Shown here one piece after another: positions 47,933 to 60,600 of a stretch of 64,000 nucleotides of DNA. The notes under the pieces were generated by a model. The model had not been told where the DNA came from, did no database searches, and saw nothing but the letters and a program-made list of their open reading frames with translations. Made by a program: the position numbers and the translations under genes. Source of the stretch: Larimichthys crocea (Eukaryota; Chordata; Actinopteri; Sciaenidae); contig NC_040032.1 of NCBI RefSeq assembly GCF_000972845.2, positions 1,383,073 to 1,447,072 of the forward strand, in the 5' to 3' direction. Positions within the stretch are counted from its first letter, which is position 1; every line of letters starts with the position of its first letter.

Positions 47933-49303
47933 ATTTGAGCGCACATGCAACTCCTCCCTGTCCACGCCCCCATTTAAATATGCAAATCTATTTAAATAGG
48001 CCCTGGACCTGAGATTCACCTCTTTGTCCGATCAGATAACGCGATGAACAAAAGAAAGAAAATGAATTTCACTGAGTCTGAGCTCGAGATTCTCGTGAAT
48101 GAAGTGGAGATTCTGTTTGGTTCCCTGTCAACAGGGATAAATATGAAGAAAAAAGACATGAGTGTGTGAGGCTGTAAATGCCGTGGGATCCAAGCAGCGC
48201 ACACACAGGTGTGGACTAGAGTTGTCACGATACCAAAATGAGTAACCACGATACTATACCAGACAAAGTATCGCGGATCCGGGTATTATCGCGATACTAC
48301 GGCCTTTTTTTATTATTATTATTTTTATAAACTGCAATGTATTTGTACAAGTTAGTTTGAAACAACGACGTTTGTTTTTTAAGCAAAATTAGTGTTGCCA
48401 CTGACGAAGACGCCACGGCAGACTCGCTGCTCGGGCCCGGTGCTTCTGCCATGGTGAGTGTGTTGTCTCGTGTCTGGGCGAGACAGAACTTTAGCTTGTT
48501 GTTTGTTCTGAAGCGAGTTTCTATCGAAGCGGAGCTGTCTTCGCGGAGTTCGTTCTTGCCGGCAGAAACACACGAACAGCCAATCAGCTAACAGACGGGC
48601 GGACCCAGCGTGTGGAAACAGCCTATCATATCCCTGGACGTCACCAGTAACAGGCAAACAGCCAATCATTCAGCAGCTGTGTAGTTCGGTTGCGGTTCCA
48701 CGTTGGTTTGTTTACAAAGGAGTAGCATGCAGTGAGAAGCCGGGAGGAGAGCAGAGGCGGCCGCTATGTAGCGGAGACTGGCACCGGTAGTATAGTAATC
48801 CACGGTAGTACCGTCGTGTAAAATTTCTAGTATAGTAGGACGGTTATGATTTGGCACCGCGGGGTACCGGGTATACCGTGGGTATCGTGCAACTCTAGTG
48901 TGGACAGGTGTGGCGCCGCGGCTGACATTTCCAACTTTACGCCCGCTTTTACTGACAAGAATACTGAACACAGGGAGACAATCAGGGGCTTGTTAGAAAG
49001 CTCTGCAGCTCTAATTTCAACAGCAGAAAATAAAGAAAACCAAAAACATGATATCTGAATGCGCACATGCCCAAATGTGCATTGCGCTGGTTTACATACG
49101 GGACAATTAAACGAATAAACTCTTTACTCACCCAGAAGCCACCCATCTCGCACCGTGCAGCCTCCAGCCTGTTCCCAACCATGCTGTTAGTCATAATGAA
49201 TGAGGCGTGCGTTGAACCAGGCCACCTTGCCACGATGTTAGTTAGCTGCATTTGTGCATCGCATATGATTTGAACATTGATGGAATGAAAATGCTTCCTA
49301 CTC
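47933..49303. mobile_element. PIF/Harbinger element remnant with two genes
   Basis: A plus-strand start at 48044 encodes MNKRKKMNFTESELEILVNE followed by a short deletion, then GSLSTGINMKKKDMSV and a stop; this is the MYB/SANT-like accessory protein of Harbinger. A minus-strand exon (49303-49131) encodes RKHFHSINVQIICDAQMQLT, then NIVARWPGSTHASFIMTNSM, a HARBI1-type transposase piece ending at a GTGAGT donor. The transposase is cut off by the gap. Convergent genes of this kind are the usual Harbinger arrangement. Confidence 0.82.
48209..48905. mobile_element. hAT MITE (681 bp) nested in the Harbinger element
   Basis: The 8-bp target-site duplication GTGTGGAC lies at 48209-48216 and 48898-48905. 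The element runs 48217-48897, starts TAGAGTTGTCACGATACC and ends GGTATCGTGCAACTCTA. The ends are inverted repeats with one gap or mismatch. Subterminal words (ATCGCGATACTA, GTAGTATAGTA) recur. No transposase is present. Confidence 0.88.
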
Positions 49304-49403
49304 NNNNNNNNNNNNNNNNNNNNNNNNNNNNNNNNNNNNNNNNNNNNNNNNNNNNNNNNNNNNNNNNNNNNNNNNNNNNNNNNNNNNNNNNNNNNNNNNN
49401 NNN
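49304..49403. other. Assembly gap (100 N)
   Basis: One hundred N of unknown real length. Harbinger transposase lies on one side and Gypsy gag on the other, so the apparent fused frame across it is false. Confidence 0.99.
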
Positions 49404-50021
49404 CAACCTGCATAGGTTCTGAATCTCCGCTCTGAGGTTCAGGCTGGGAAGAGGATACCTCCGGTACTGCACGGTAACTGGGAAGGAAGAGGATGCCCAA
49501 ACCGTCCTCGCCGTCTCTCCTCCCGCCTGGCCTGGATGCGTCGGTCACCCGCCGTGTGAGTTCGATGACCTCATCCAATGTGGCAGGGAGATCATATGAC
49601 ACCAGCTCGTCCTTAACATACTCCTCAAGCCCCTGTAGGTAGGCGTCGCACTGGGCCTCGGTGTTCCATTTACTCTGGCGAGCCCTGGTGCGAAAGTCAA
49701 TAGAGTAGTCAGCCACGGAGCGGTCCCCCTGGTGGAGGTTCAGGAGACCGCCCATAGCATCTGGACCCTGGGAAGGTGGGCCAAAAACCTTCCGGAGCTC
49801 AGCAGCGAAGTCTCTGAAGGAGCTGCAAGCAGGAGTTTGACGTTCCCATTCAGCGGTTCCCCACAGGCGGGCCCTCCCCGTGAGGTGATTAATGGTGAAC
49901 GCCACTTTGGCCCTCCCTCAGGGCGAATGTGTGTGGCTGCAGGGCGAACAGGATAGAGCAGTTCGTAATAACGGATTACAGATCTTCTGGGTTCCCGCAT
50001 AACGTTTCCGGAGCCCCACAT
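49404..50021 (-). pseudogene. Ty3/Gypsy gag fragment
   Basis: Minus-strand frame 49905-49404 reads [51 protein letters not shown], then [11 protein letters not shown]. This is the retrotransposon gag domain found in fish Gypsy elements and in domesticated PEG10/RTL relatives. The segment before it ([14 protein letters not shown]) is in another frame, so a frameshift is present. No pol is seen because the element runs into the gap. 50022-50383 is related 5' non-coding sequence with no gene. Confidence 0.8.
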
Positions 50022-50383
50022 CGGGGTTCAGAAACTGGACCAGGTGGGTTGGTTGGAGTACGGCAGCAGCGCTGTGAACGAAAAAGCTGAGGTGATTACC
50101 AGGGCAGAGACAGACGAGCAGGTCAAAGGCAGGCAGGGTCGGCAACGGGAGATCAGTCCGGACAAAAGTACTGGAAAGACTTTGCATGACGCGAAGAACA
50201 ATCTGGCAAAGAGTGTCTGGAGGTTTGGTGCTTAAATACAGGGTTGATTACTGATGAGGAGCAGGTTGGTGGAGGCGGGAGAAACCATGGTGACGATGAG
50301 GAGGCGGGGCTGACAGGTGAGTGGAAAGTTACTGGGTGCAGGTAAGAGGGAAAAGCAAGCAGGGGACCGGAGTGGATTGTGAC

Positions 50384-50960
50384 ACAAACACATAAAACAA
50401 ATGCAAGAGAAAAACGCTGCAAGAGAAAAGTGCTGCAATCACAAAAACGAAGCAGAAGCAAAAACATGCAAACCCACAAAACAAATGTGAAAGAAAAATG
50501 CTGCAAATACCAAAAACACACAAAACCCCAAAACAACTGCAAGAGAGAAATGGTGCAAATTCAGCGGTGAAAGCTGCCAGTTATGCAGAAATCACGTAAT
50601 GGAAATGCTACTGCCTGCGAGTCAACTCTGACATCTGTTTTATAAAATAAAAACAAATGCCCAGAACAAAAGCTGTGGCAGGTCAGTGGCAGCGAAGTGC
50701 CACTACTAGCTGCTGCAGCCACTAATTGATTTTCTTTCCTGGTCCATCTCTCAGGCCGGGTCCCCCTAGTGGCCTGCACGTTTCTGTTTTGTGGAGTGAA
50801 TTTGCAGTGTTCTCTCTTGCAGTTGTTTTGGGGTTTTGTGTGTTTTTGGTATTTGCAGCATTTTTCTTTCACATTTGTTTTGTGGGTTTACATGTTTTTG
50901 CTTCTGCTTCCTTTCTGTGATTGCAGCGTTTTTTCTGTTGCATTTGTTTTATGTGTTTGT
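50384..50960. mobile_element. Foldback element with arms of about 165-180 bp
   Basis: The left arm 50384-50562 and right arm 50798-50960 are close reverse complements, both built from words such as AAATGCTGCAAATACCAAAA and ACACAAAACCCCAAAACAAC. The left arm has an extra 16 nt near 50420. The 235-bp spacer has no gene. No clear target-site duplication was found. Confidence 0.8.
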
Positions 50961-50969
50961 ATGTTTTTG

Positions 50970-53023
50970 GTTTTGCATCATTCCTGTGTTTGCAGCATTT
51001 GGCTGTTTGCACCACGTTTGCCCTTGTTGGCCACCGTAAAAAAGAGCTTATTATTAAGAACACTATCCCTTTACATCCCCTCAGGCTGCAAAATCCTCAC
51101 ACAATTGTATTTGTGCATATGCAGTAACATACAGTCCTGTACTGTGTACATCAATAATGTGTAATATTATTATGAGCAGCCATAGCTGCTGAATTTAGCT
51201 GAATTCTAGGTATGTTATTGTACTCATGGTGACACAGCTAAGAAGTTAATGTGAGATTTCTTAAGCCAGTCTATCGATATTGACAAGCAAATCTTTACAC
51301 AGTCACTTGTTAATGATGCCACAGCATGTTACTGATTGCAGTCTCTGGAGGTGAGCGGGCCAAGATTACAGTCTCTGTGAGGAGCCTGGCAATGTCTCCG
51401 CTGATGAGCGAGACTGAAGCTCAGATGACGATGTAACCACGTATGAATCAAGCCTGATTTACATGTTGAATAACGCTAAATTAATATGCAAATCTTTAAG
51501 TGACTGTTGCAAACATCAATGTGTTGAGAGCCAGAGCTGATGTCAGTTTGAAGAGCGCAGTGGCTCATGAATGGAGACTTTTATGAAGACCTCTGAAGTA
51601 AAAACTCCTTTAAAGTTATTACCTACTGAAAATAATAAAGTGGAATAGGCAGTGGTTAGTCTGTTATTAAAAAAAAAAAAACAGTCCCTTCAGGAGAGCC
51701 TCACTGTGACCTAAATTCAATATGACTGGAATGAATTAGTAGGTAAGAATTGAAAAAAAAAAAAAAAAAAAAAACGTAATGTGTGAATGTACTAGTATTT
51801 ACCAAAAATGTAACTCTATGTCAGAAAGTGAATAAGGTCATTTCCCAAAAAGTCAAGCCATTGATTTCACTGGATCACCATACATGTACATATTTCAGAA
51901 AATCACACATGTGGTTAATTGTTTGCTGTTAAACAGGGTGAATGTTTTATTTAGAAGCAGGCTATAACTGTGAGGCCTGAGATAGCTAGTTATCTGCTCC
52001 TGCACAGTATGAACAGGTGGCTGATTTGCTCAGTTTGACATGTCTTCATCCGGGAGCATGTTGCAGTGTGTGCCTGCAGACCTTTCATTATCATCAAATT
52101 TGGCAGCACAGATCAAAGGACAGAAAAATAAACCACAGAAGAAGAGCATCTTTTCTGTCTTTGATGATGAAAGCACACATCCGCAGATGCGCTGTAGCCT
52201 AAATATAGCATTTAATAATGCTATTTCTAATTGTGGCAACCAGACTATATATTTCACAATGAGAACATATATTTTGTCTTGATTAAAGCCTATCTTACAC
52301 AGCATGATTATATATAAAACGTATGTTTCAGTTATTTTCATTGGCTGCCTCATTTACATCATGTTCTCAGTTAGATTTTGCAAAATGTGACTAATGTTAC
52401 AACTCTAAAGTGACTGCGTTTGATCTATTTAAAAATAGATGAAAGCAACAAAGATCTAGAAAAAGCGGCAACATTTTTAATATAATAGAACTTCTTTCTG
52501 ACGATAATTATAACAGAGTATGCAGTAATGACAGGGAATGAAATAATAATCAAAGCGGATCTGAACTCTTTCACAGCAATTATATTAAGTTTTCAAAACT
52601 GTGGAAAAATTCCATTCAGTTAAATTAGTTAGTTAGCAAATTTAGTAACAGTCATTCAAACGCTATTAGGTCTTTCCATCAGTGCACAACAAATGACCTG
52701 GAACTCTGTAAATGTGGGAGTATGGAAATGGAAATTACAAAACTGATATTAAATGGGCTGATACTCTAAAATGGAAGCTGCTTCTTCTCTGTCATCTTTG
52801 TCATTTGAACTTTTAAGAACCAAATTTGTGTAAGCAGACAGAACTTGTTGTGGTAAATGTCATTTTTCGGCCGAGTGAAGGTGTTCATCTTGTCTGCACG
52901 TATTTTTGTCTTTTTTTCTTGCGACACGTGTCTTACGCTAAACGTCGTGATACATCTGAACTCGGAATGGAAACCTTACAGAGCTTGTGTGTTTGTTGCT
53001 GCAAACATTGGGTCTAATGATGG
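50970..53023. other. Intergenic DNA 3' of the MATE gene
   Basis: No gene is supported. It contains poly-A tracts at 51669-51681 and 51752-51773. A frame at 52040 (80 codons, with GQKNKPQKKSIFSVFDDES) looks peptide-like but I do not recognise it. Confidence 0.35.
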
Positions 53024-56000
53024 TCACTTGTCTAATTCAAGCAGGCTGGTGAGCAGCTCACTGATGAGATCCAGCAGCGAGAGGACGAACATGAGCACCA
53101 CAGTGAGGCCACGTCGTACCACCAGCTGCCTGACTGACAAAGCCATGTCATCTGAAGTCTGCTGACCTGCACCAGGCACTTCCAGCTTCCCCTCTGTTAG
53201 ACTCAAAGAATTAGACTGACTGGTCTTTATGTGGGAATGTTTCTCATCAGAGGCCATGGCTGAAATGAAGTGACATGCAAAATGTTAGTGGTGCAACAAT
53301 TGATGTCTATATTTAGCTGTAAACTAGGTAGAATAACTTGTGTTTACCGTTGTTTTCTATCCCAAAGATATTCCTCTCTGTAATGTAGACTCCTGCTCTT
53401 ACCAGTGCCTTTTCAAAGATATTGAAACAACAAAAACAGTACACCACATTGTTGAATTTGCACAGTTGTATCCACATAAGCAATGGCACCGTATTTATTG
53501 AAGTAGTTACTCACCTCTTTAGTGGCTTTCTTCCAGTTTAGTTTCCACAGGAAAAGTGTAAAAAATATGGACTGCATCACAATACTGATTAACAACCCTG
53601 ACCACATCCCTACAACAGAGATGAAATGAAGGTAGTGTATTAGTTTGAGTGGAAATATGATTAGATTGTTTACTTAATAAACATTTCATTTGTAATCACC
53701 AAGAATGCCCAGTTTGACGGGGAACATCAGAGACACTCCAATGGGGAGCCCAATGAAGTAGAAACCAACCAAGCTACACACAGCACCAACCATTTGCTTT
53801 CCTGTCCCCCTGACGACACCTCCTGCTACACCCTGTGGATGTAAAACAAAGAGAAATCTGTCCCAACTGATCAGGTTTATTTTGCCCAGTGGGAGAGATA
53901 AAGCGACTTGTACAAATTCTCACCGCATAAGCCTCAGCAACATGGATGAAACCATACATTTTCATGATATCAGTCACCCTCTGAAGAATATCTCTAAAAG
54001 CAAAATGCAAATACAGATATGAAAATTAAATTCTAACAAACACCTACTTGTGCAATCCCTGTTGTCAAGGGTCAGTGTCCTCTGAGGTTAATACATGATG
54101 AATTAAGCTTTCTGTGTATAAGTGTCAATATGTTAGCTATGTTAAGGAGTTGTTACTGAGGTAAGAAAACAAAAAGGATGAATGTTTGGGTAATTGTCAA
54201 AATCTGTACTCACTTTTCTGAGGTGAAAATGTAACCAACCACATCCTTAGACACACCAAGACAAGCTCCAATGAAACATGAGACAATGACTGGATTGGGA
54301 AGCACATGATTAGACATCTAAACACATGACCTGCCTTAGCATACATTTTAAATTAACATGTGACAGACAGTCAACAGAACATTTAAACGGATAAAAACAA
54401 CACATAAATTTAGGCCCATGTAGCCTCTCCTCTGTAGTATAACTCAGCACAGCAGTCATTGCCTCCGCTGTGGTGGAGATTTGCCAGACTACATATTTAG
54501 TTCATACATGCACAGATGACGGAGATCTTGCCGGACAACTTGGCTTGCTCTGTGTTCCCAGCACCAAGAGCATTTCCAACTCGCACACTGGCAGCGACAC
54601 TGAAACCCATTGGAAACTGCGGGATGGGAAGGAAAGATTTGTAGGTATCATCCTGTGAATCCAGACCATTCAGGTATCCACACAAATACTTCATCACCAT
54701 ACAGTGTTGTTCACCAATGCATCCTTACTACAAGAAAAAAAAAACAATGTAAAAGGAAAAGTAAAAGAATTTTACTTTTACATTGTAAAAGGAATGTAAG
54801 GGAATTACCATGTAAACGATAGCAGCCAGGTTATAAACTACAGACTGAGCTCCCAACTCAACCTCACTGATGATGCCTGCCAGAAACCCTACAATCTCAT
54901 ACAGCCACCACTCCAGACAATGCATCAGCATACTGGGAATGGCCAGTTTGAAGAAAGAACCCCACTCCTGCAGACAGTCTCTGGACCAGCCTACAGTAGG
55001 AGATGATAAAAGGTACAAAGTACTCAGTGAATTGTATTTATAGCCATTAAGACAGCAAACAGACCTGATGTTTCTCTGAAGAAGAGTGAGGCTTCTTCAC
55101 AGTGGAAGAGGTGTGAGGCTGTTGTTAGGCACAGTGGTGCTTTCATCTAAATGGTAAATATTAGCATGCTAACACACTCACAGTGGCAATTTGAACATGC
55201 TGATATTCATCAGGATTTATTTAACATCTAGTACACTTAACATCTAGTGTAGCATTTGCTAATGAGTGCTCGAAGCTGATAGTGTCATTAGTTTGATTAA
55301 CAGAAACAAACTCAAGTTTGAGATATCAAGTTAACAGGACATTACATGTTTTATGTCATAGTTAAATTCCACTTCGGTTTACAGACCTATAATTCTTTAT
55401 ATAATATATTGAATATCATATATTCATATATATTATTTGAAACAATAAAATAGGAACAGTGTTCAGTTTCTACATGGCCAATTGATTAGCATAATAGCCT
55501 TATTTATGTAGTATGTACACAGCAGGTCAACTCAACTCAACAACACAAAACTGTTATTACACATTTCTTTCCAGAAATCTTTCAAGACATTATGCCTATA
55601 GTAGTTTAATCCCTTAAACTTACCCTTCCATGTAGCTTTGTGAAGTCCCCTGAAGCAGATGTACACAAACAAGAACACACCCAAGGAACACTGCGAGATG
55701 GCATTGGCAGCTGCAGATCCACTTTAATGGTGTTGAGAGGAATAAACAACAACAAAAAAGGTAGAAAAATATTAGTCATTGTCAAATCCTAAAAAAATCT
55801 CTAGTTGAAGTTGACTAGTGGATGTACTCACGCAACCCCCAGATCCAGAACACTAAGGAAGATGTAGTTGATTATTGCATTGATAACATTCCCCATGGCT
55901 CCAGATATCACCTGAGGCCATATGATGCCCTGTGAGGCAAAAGACACAACAAACTGTTTTAAAGCTGTCTGTTACTTTCTCACAGTACATACACACACAC

Positions 56001-56156
56001 TCATGCATACATGCGAACCTTACTAACCGGGGACGCGTCATTCTATAGTAGCCAAGTGGTGACTAGTGTTTCTGGTGATTTTAAAAATACAAAAATTAAA
56101 TAGAAAATTTAGTTTTAAGGTATTTTACAACTAAGAGAGCACGCATACACAGACAG

Positions 56157-56191
<35 letters not shown>

Positions 56192-58115
56192 TCTCATTAC
56201 TGACAAACTTTCATTATTTTGTTTCACACCAGTGGTCTTAAGTGGAAGTCATTAAAAGCACCTGATTCTGAAGATACTTCGCTTGCAGTTGGTACATGAA
56301 GGCAACCTGCAAAATGATGATGATGATGAATGGGGTTAATTAGATCCATATTGCAACATAACAACGGCATATATGGATGGAGACACAGAAAAACATTTTG
56401 TACATCTTTGGAGGAAGCTGAACTCACTGGCAGAGATGGCATAAAGATCTTCACATATAGTTGGGAGAGTCTTCATGGCAGACAAAAAAAAGGGAAATAC
56501 ATGCTAATATCACACTTATTATGTTAATTCATGAGTAATAAGTGTATATGTAGCATTTGAAGTTATATACCACCATGTGTGAAGTAGAAATGATTCACCT
56601 GGCGACCTCTGGGCTCTGTCTGACAGCCAGCAGAATGGGTTGAGTGTTAATGAGGATGGCCCAGCAGGGGAAACAGGCTAAGAGCAGAATCAAAATTCCC
56701 CTTTGGAGTATCACTCCTACACACTTTAGATTACCACTCCCATAAGTCTGCAAGAAAGGGGTCAGAAAAGCAGGAAAATAATACTTGCTTGTGTGCAAGG
56801 AAAAGGGCAAAACTGACATAGGAGAACAAATCTGAAAGGGCAGATATACAACGGTAACTTTTGTTATGATATGGCGCTATATAAATAAAATTGAATTGAT
56901 TTCTATAAATATATGATAATAATAATTGACTACCTGAGATATGAGAGTATCACATGTTGATGCCAAACCACAGCCAATGGAAATACCTGTGACATTTATT
57001 ACCTATATAAAATGAAATATTATTACTTCAGAAAGAGAGAGAGAGAGACAAACATGCTTGGATAGTCTGATGTTTGAATAAAACCTTGAAATTTAGATTA
57101 AAAAACAAATGAAATGAAAACAGAAACACAACTCACTGCTATCGCTAATGCCACCCCTGCCAGCTCTGTCTTCCCCAGGTGACCACAGAACACCATGCTG
57201 ACGAAACCGATCAGGAAAGTCATCAACTGTGAAATAAACTGATAAACAAAATCACGCTCCCTCATTTTCATAACCATAAAAAACATTAATGAAACATGAA
57301 TGAAATGTTTAACTCTACATGCAGCACATACATTGGCTGATTGAGTTATTATTCATCATTAAAATAAAAACATTGTTTCAAAAGGCGTCGAGGTAAGAAA
57401 ACATTCCTATTAGCTCTGGCAGCTGACATGTGCTACACTTTGGTTTTACTGCAGATCCTTTGTATTTCTAAACATCTTTACTATCTCTCCTTTCTACTTT
57501 AGAAAATAGTTTGAGTGGTTGCTCATGGAGCTTTTTGACAACCTTTGGCAGCAAAAGGTTTGCACAAAAGGAAACTTAATGTCTTTGTCTATCAAGTTCT
57601 GGGTATGTGCAATGAATAGGAGTCAGTGAAAGTCTGGTTAGTTTAGTTCTGAGAAATACTAAACAATTTTTCTATTATTATTTCTTATTATAACTATTAT
57701 AATTCTCATGGAGACACTTGAACATGCGATTTATTTCTATAGCAGGGTATACATTTATGTGTATCACTTCTTCTAGAACATCTTCAGGCAAATTGAAATT
57801 ATTAACTGGTTTACCACAATCCTCATATTAAAAGCAGTAAAGCATTTTAAAATTAAAACAAATATTCACTTTATCTTGGTATAAGTCGTTAAGAGTTGGT
57901 CACTATGTTACATCTAAACACAATCTTACCACAGGTCCTGCCAGTTTTAAAACCTGAACTGTTTCATTCTTGTAGTCCACAGGTACCCAGAGGCTGATGC
58001 TTTTCAGCCAGGATCCGCAGCATGAGTCAACACTGTGAGCAGCGGGAGGTGATTCGTCTGTTTCGTGCTGTCCATTTACTCCCCGACAAGTATTTTTTGT
58101 AGCTAAATCTTCCAT
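53024..58115 (-). CDS. slc47a1: Multidrug and toxin extrusion (MATE) transporter, 16 exons
   Basis: Minus-strand exons (high to low): 58115-57930, 57238-57137, 57002-56934, 56747-56599, 56470-56428, 56306-56262, 55929-55832, 55721-55624, 54990-54809, 54616-54514, 54289-54214, 53993-53924, 53832-53700, 53609-53515, 53408-53348, 53259-53024. All junctions use GT-AG and the phases sum to 1,746 nt (581 aa plus stop; human MATE1 is 570 aa). It is a proton/organic-cation antiporter of the plasma membrane. Landmarks: [88 protein letters not shown] and a late C-terminal helix after a long loop. Which teleost slc47a paralogue this is cannot be decided, so the symbol is approximate. Confidence 0.95.
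56158..56185. repeat. (CA)n microsatellite in the MATE intron
   Basis: About 14 CA units between exons 7 and 6. Confidence 0.9.
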
Positions 58116-59340
58116 ACTAAAATGAGATTTGGCAGAAAACAGAACTCAATCCTAAAACTGAATGATAGTACAGTACAGAACACTTCCCTTTAGACACAGA
58201 CAAGAAGGCTGGGAGTAATCAATAACCAATTAAATGTCTTGCCATCTTGCTCTCTGTCTGTGAGAGGGCATATAAAGTGCTGGGGCATTGCTAAAAGTCA
58301 GATTTCTCTACTCTCTCCCACAGTCCCACAAGCATTCCTCCAGAAACTTTAAAAACTGAAACTAAAGCCAGTTGTTTTTCTTTCAGTTGCTCTGAACATC
58401 ATCACTGTTTCAACACAGCACAAAGAAATGAAACGCTTTTGGTCAAAGTGTGAATGCACATGTCTATAATTAAACACATTGTATGAGTAACAGGGCTCAA
58501 CCTGTTTAACCCTCTATGAAACATTGATGGAAGGTGGCAGTTAGGACAGAGACGATTTTACTGTAGAGAATATAGTTATGAAAGTCGTCTCCCACTGCTT
58601 CAAACCACAGAGAAAGGTGACTTAAACAGTACAAGGAAATGGAACATTATCTACTGTCACTGGTCATATCTATGGATTTCCCCCCCTTTTTTGGCATAGA
58701 TTGCAAATGAATCTGTTTTAGTTATATGTACAACTCAAAATCTTGATGTGACACAATTTTGTCATAAAACCAAAACAACTACGAGAGACCACATTTACAT
58801 TATATTCATAGTAATCTGACCCATTGATTAGAGCAGCTTTAAAAGTCCAGTGTATAAGAAGAAAGAAGCACTACTTTACACAACTCAGCAGCTGAACATG
58901 GGCAATAATTAAAACTACCTACACATTTTCTGCTAGAAAAGAAAAGGGAAAAAAAAACACTCTTGCTGTCGGCTATTAAACCGTTTAATGACAGCGACAG
59001 GAAGAGCTGACATGTTTCTCACTGTGTCTGTCACCATAAAACAACACACATGATTGTTTCTTGTCACCTCATCATATAGTATGTTATATTCTTCCTCCCC
59101 ATAGTAAGGGGTGAGGTCTGCTTGTGGCTATGAGAACCTCCCATTGGGTGGTGCTGTTTTGCTCCAGCTGAAAATCAAACGCTCAAAATTTCTGGTACAT
59201 CAGGCTGTTTTACTGAACTTTGAATCGATCTCTAATCATTTAATCAAACGATACAAACATTTGTTTCTTCTTTAGCTGATTCAAATCATTAAAGATACTA
59301 AAGCAAACCCTGCAACATACGTCGAACATATTGTCAAACA
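58116..59340. other. Upstream region of the MATE gene
   Basis: The promoter should lie here because the start codon is at 58115. I see no decisive TATA box or other element. No gene is supported. Confidence 0.3.
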
Positions 59341-60600
59341 GTTCTTTTTTTTTTGCAATTCCAACTGTTTTCTTTGCCTCGGGTGCCAACGGCAGAAGAC
59401 AAGAACAGAAAAGAGAGAGGGGAAATTAACGGAGGCCAACGGGAGAGGAACGGGGTGACACCTTGTGTAGGCTCTCATTCATTTTCCTGGTTCAGTGATG
59501 CAGCAAGGCCCACCAGGTCCACCCACCCACCAAATTGTATTCCTCCGGCTCCCCCATCCCAACCACACGCACAGAATCACACACACACGTAAATATGTTC
59601 CACCAACCAGCGGGGCCGGCGTCCGCTGTGACGTCACACTGCAGTTCTTCTTCTCGGGCTCCACTGGATGACAGTGGCGAGTCACTGCTTACACATGATG
59701 AGCCGTCATTCATAATGGCGGCCGCTCAAGAGTGTGTGTACGTGAGTGCATTTGTATATGCGTTAGTGTTTGCGTGCATTTGTGTTTGGGTGGGGTTTGT
59801 GCCTGATGGGTAGCGATGGGGTTTTGAGGAAGTAGAGAGGGTTTATTGGAGGGGGTAGGAGGGTTTGATGGAGGTGTGGGAGGCGGGGGCGGGCAGTAAA
59901 ATCGCAAATGAGAGGAAATTGTTTTGATTCACAGCAGATTTGGTGGAGTGAGATAAGGGCTGATGACGGTGGCTGGTGGTGTGATTAGGATTAGGTTGGG
60001 GGGGGGGGGGTAAGGGTTTGGAGAGAGTAGAAGGTGGTGGTGAGGAGGGGGATGCATGGAAAAGGGTTTTAGGAGGGGTGAGAGTATTTGCACGCACAGT
60101 GTCACTGTGTGTGTGTGTGTTGTGTGCATTTATCTGTGTGTGTATAGGTTGTGATTTTTTTTCCTGACTATGAGAGAGGGGAATTGAGGGAAAGATGAGG
60201 AGATGGGTGATTTAGATAATGGCGGCCAGAGAGAGCGGACAGGGGCAGAGCGTGTCACATAGAAAGATGGAGTACGATGGAACAAGAAAGAGTGGATGAG
60301 ACAAAAGAAGTGAACATTTGATAGAGAGGCAAAAAAAAAAAAAAGGCAGACACAGTGCAGAGGGTATACAGGGAGGGGGGGTGGGTTTGCAGGCCGTGGA
60401 TGAGAGGATGGATGAGGGGAGGGACGTTGAAAGAGTGCCAGAGTGATTTTCGACGTGTTCTCTCCCTCCTTTGTTGGTTATGTTGTGGGTAGATTTGATG
60501 GCGAGGGCTTTAGGGGGTTTTGGAGGGAACAATGACGCAGAGGGACCCATCACGTCTGCTCCAGCTGATAATGATGATGCCTAAAGATGATAACAATAAT
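59340..60600. other. G-rich, low-complexity and partly CpG-rich stretch
   Basis: Long purine-rich GGGAGGGG-type tracts, a poly-G run at 59999-60010 and CpG pairs near 59600-59720 are present. It may be a promoter or 5' region of an unseen gene. A minus-strand frame beginning ATG at 59713 is discussed as a finding. Confidence 0.35.

Noticed and set aside
48982..49905. A 307-codon minus-strand frame crossing the N gap
   Set aside because: Poly-X from the gap joins Gypsy gag to Harbinger transposase. They are separate elements.
55081..55600. Extra exon in the MATE intron between 54990 and 55624
   Set aside because: The exons on either side already join in phase, and no family motif appears in the intron.
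59500..60550. Long Pro-rich frames on the minus strand
   Set aside because: They come from G-rich purine tracts and lack start context, splice logic or domains.
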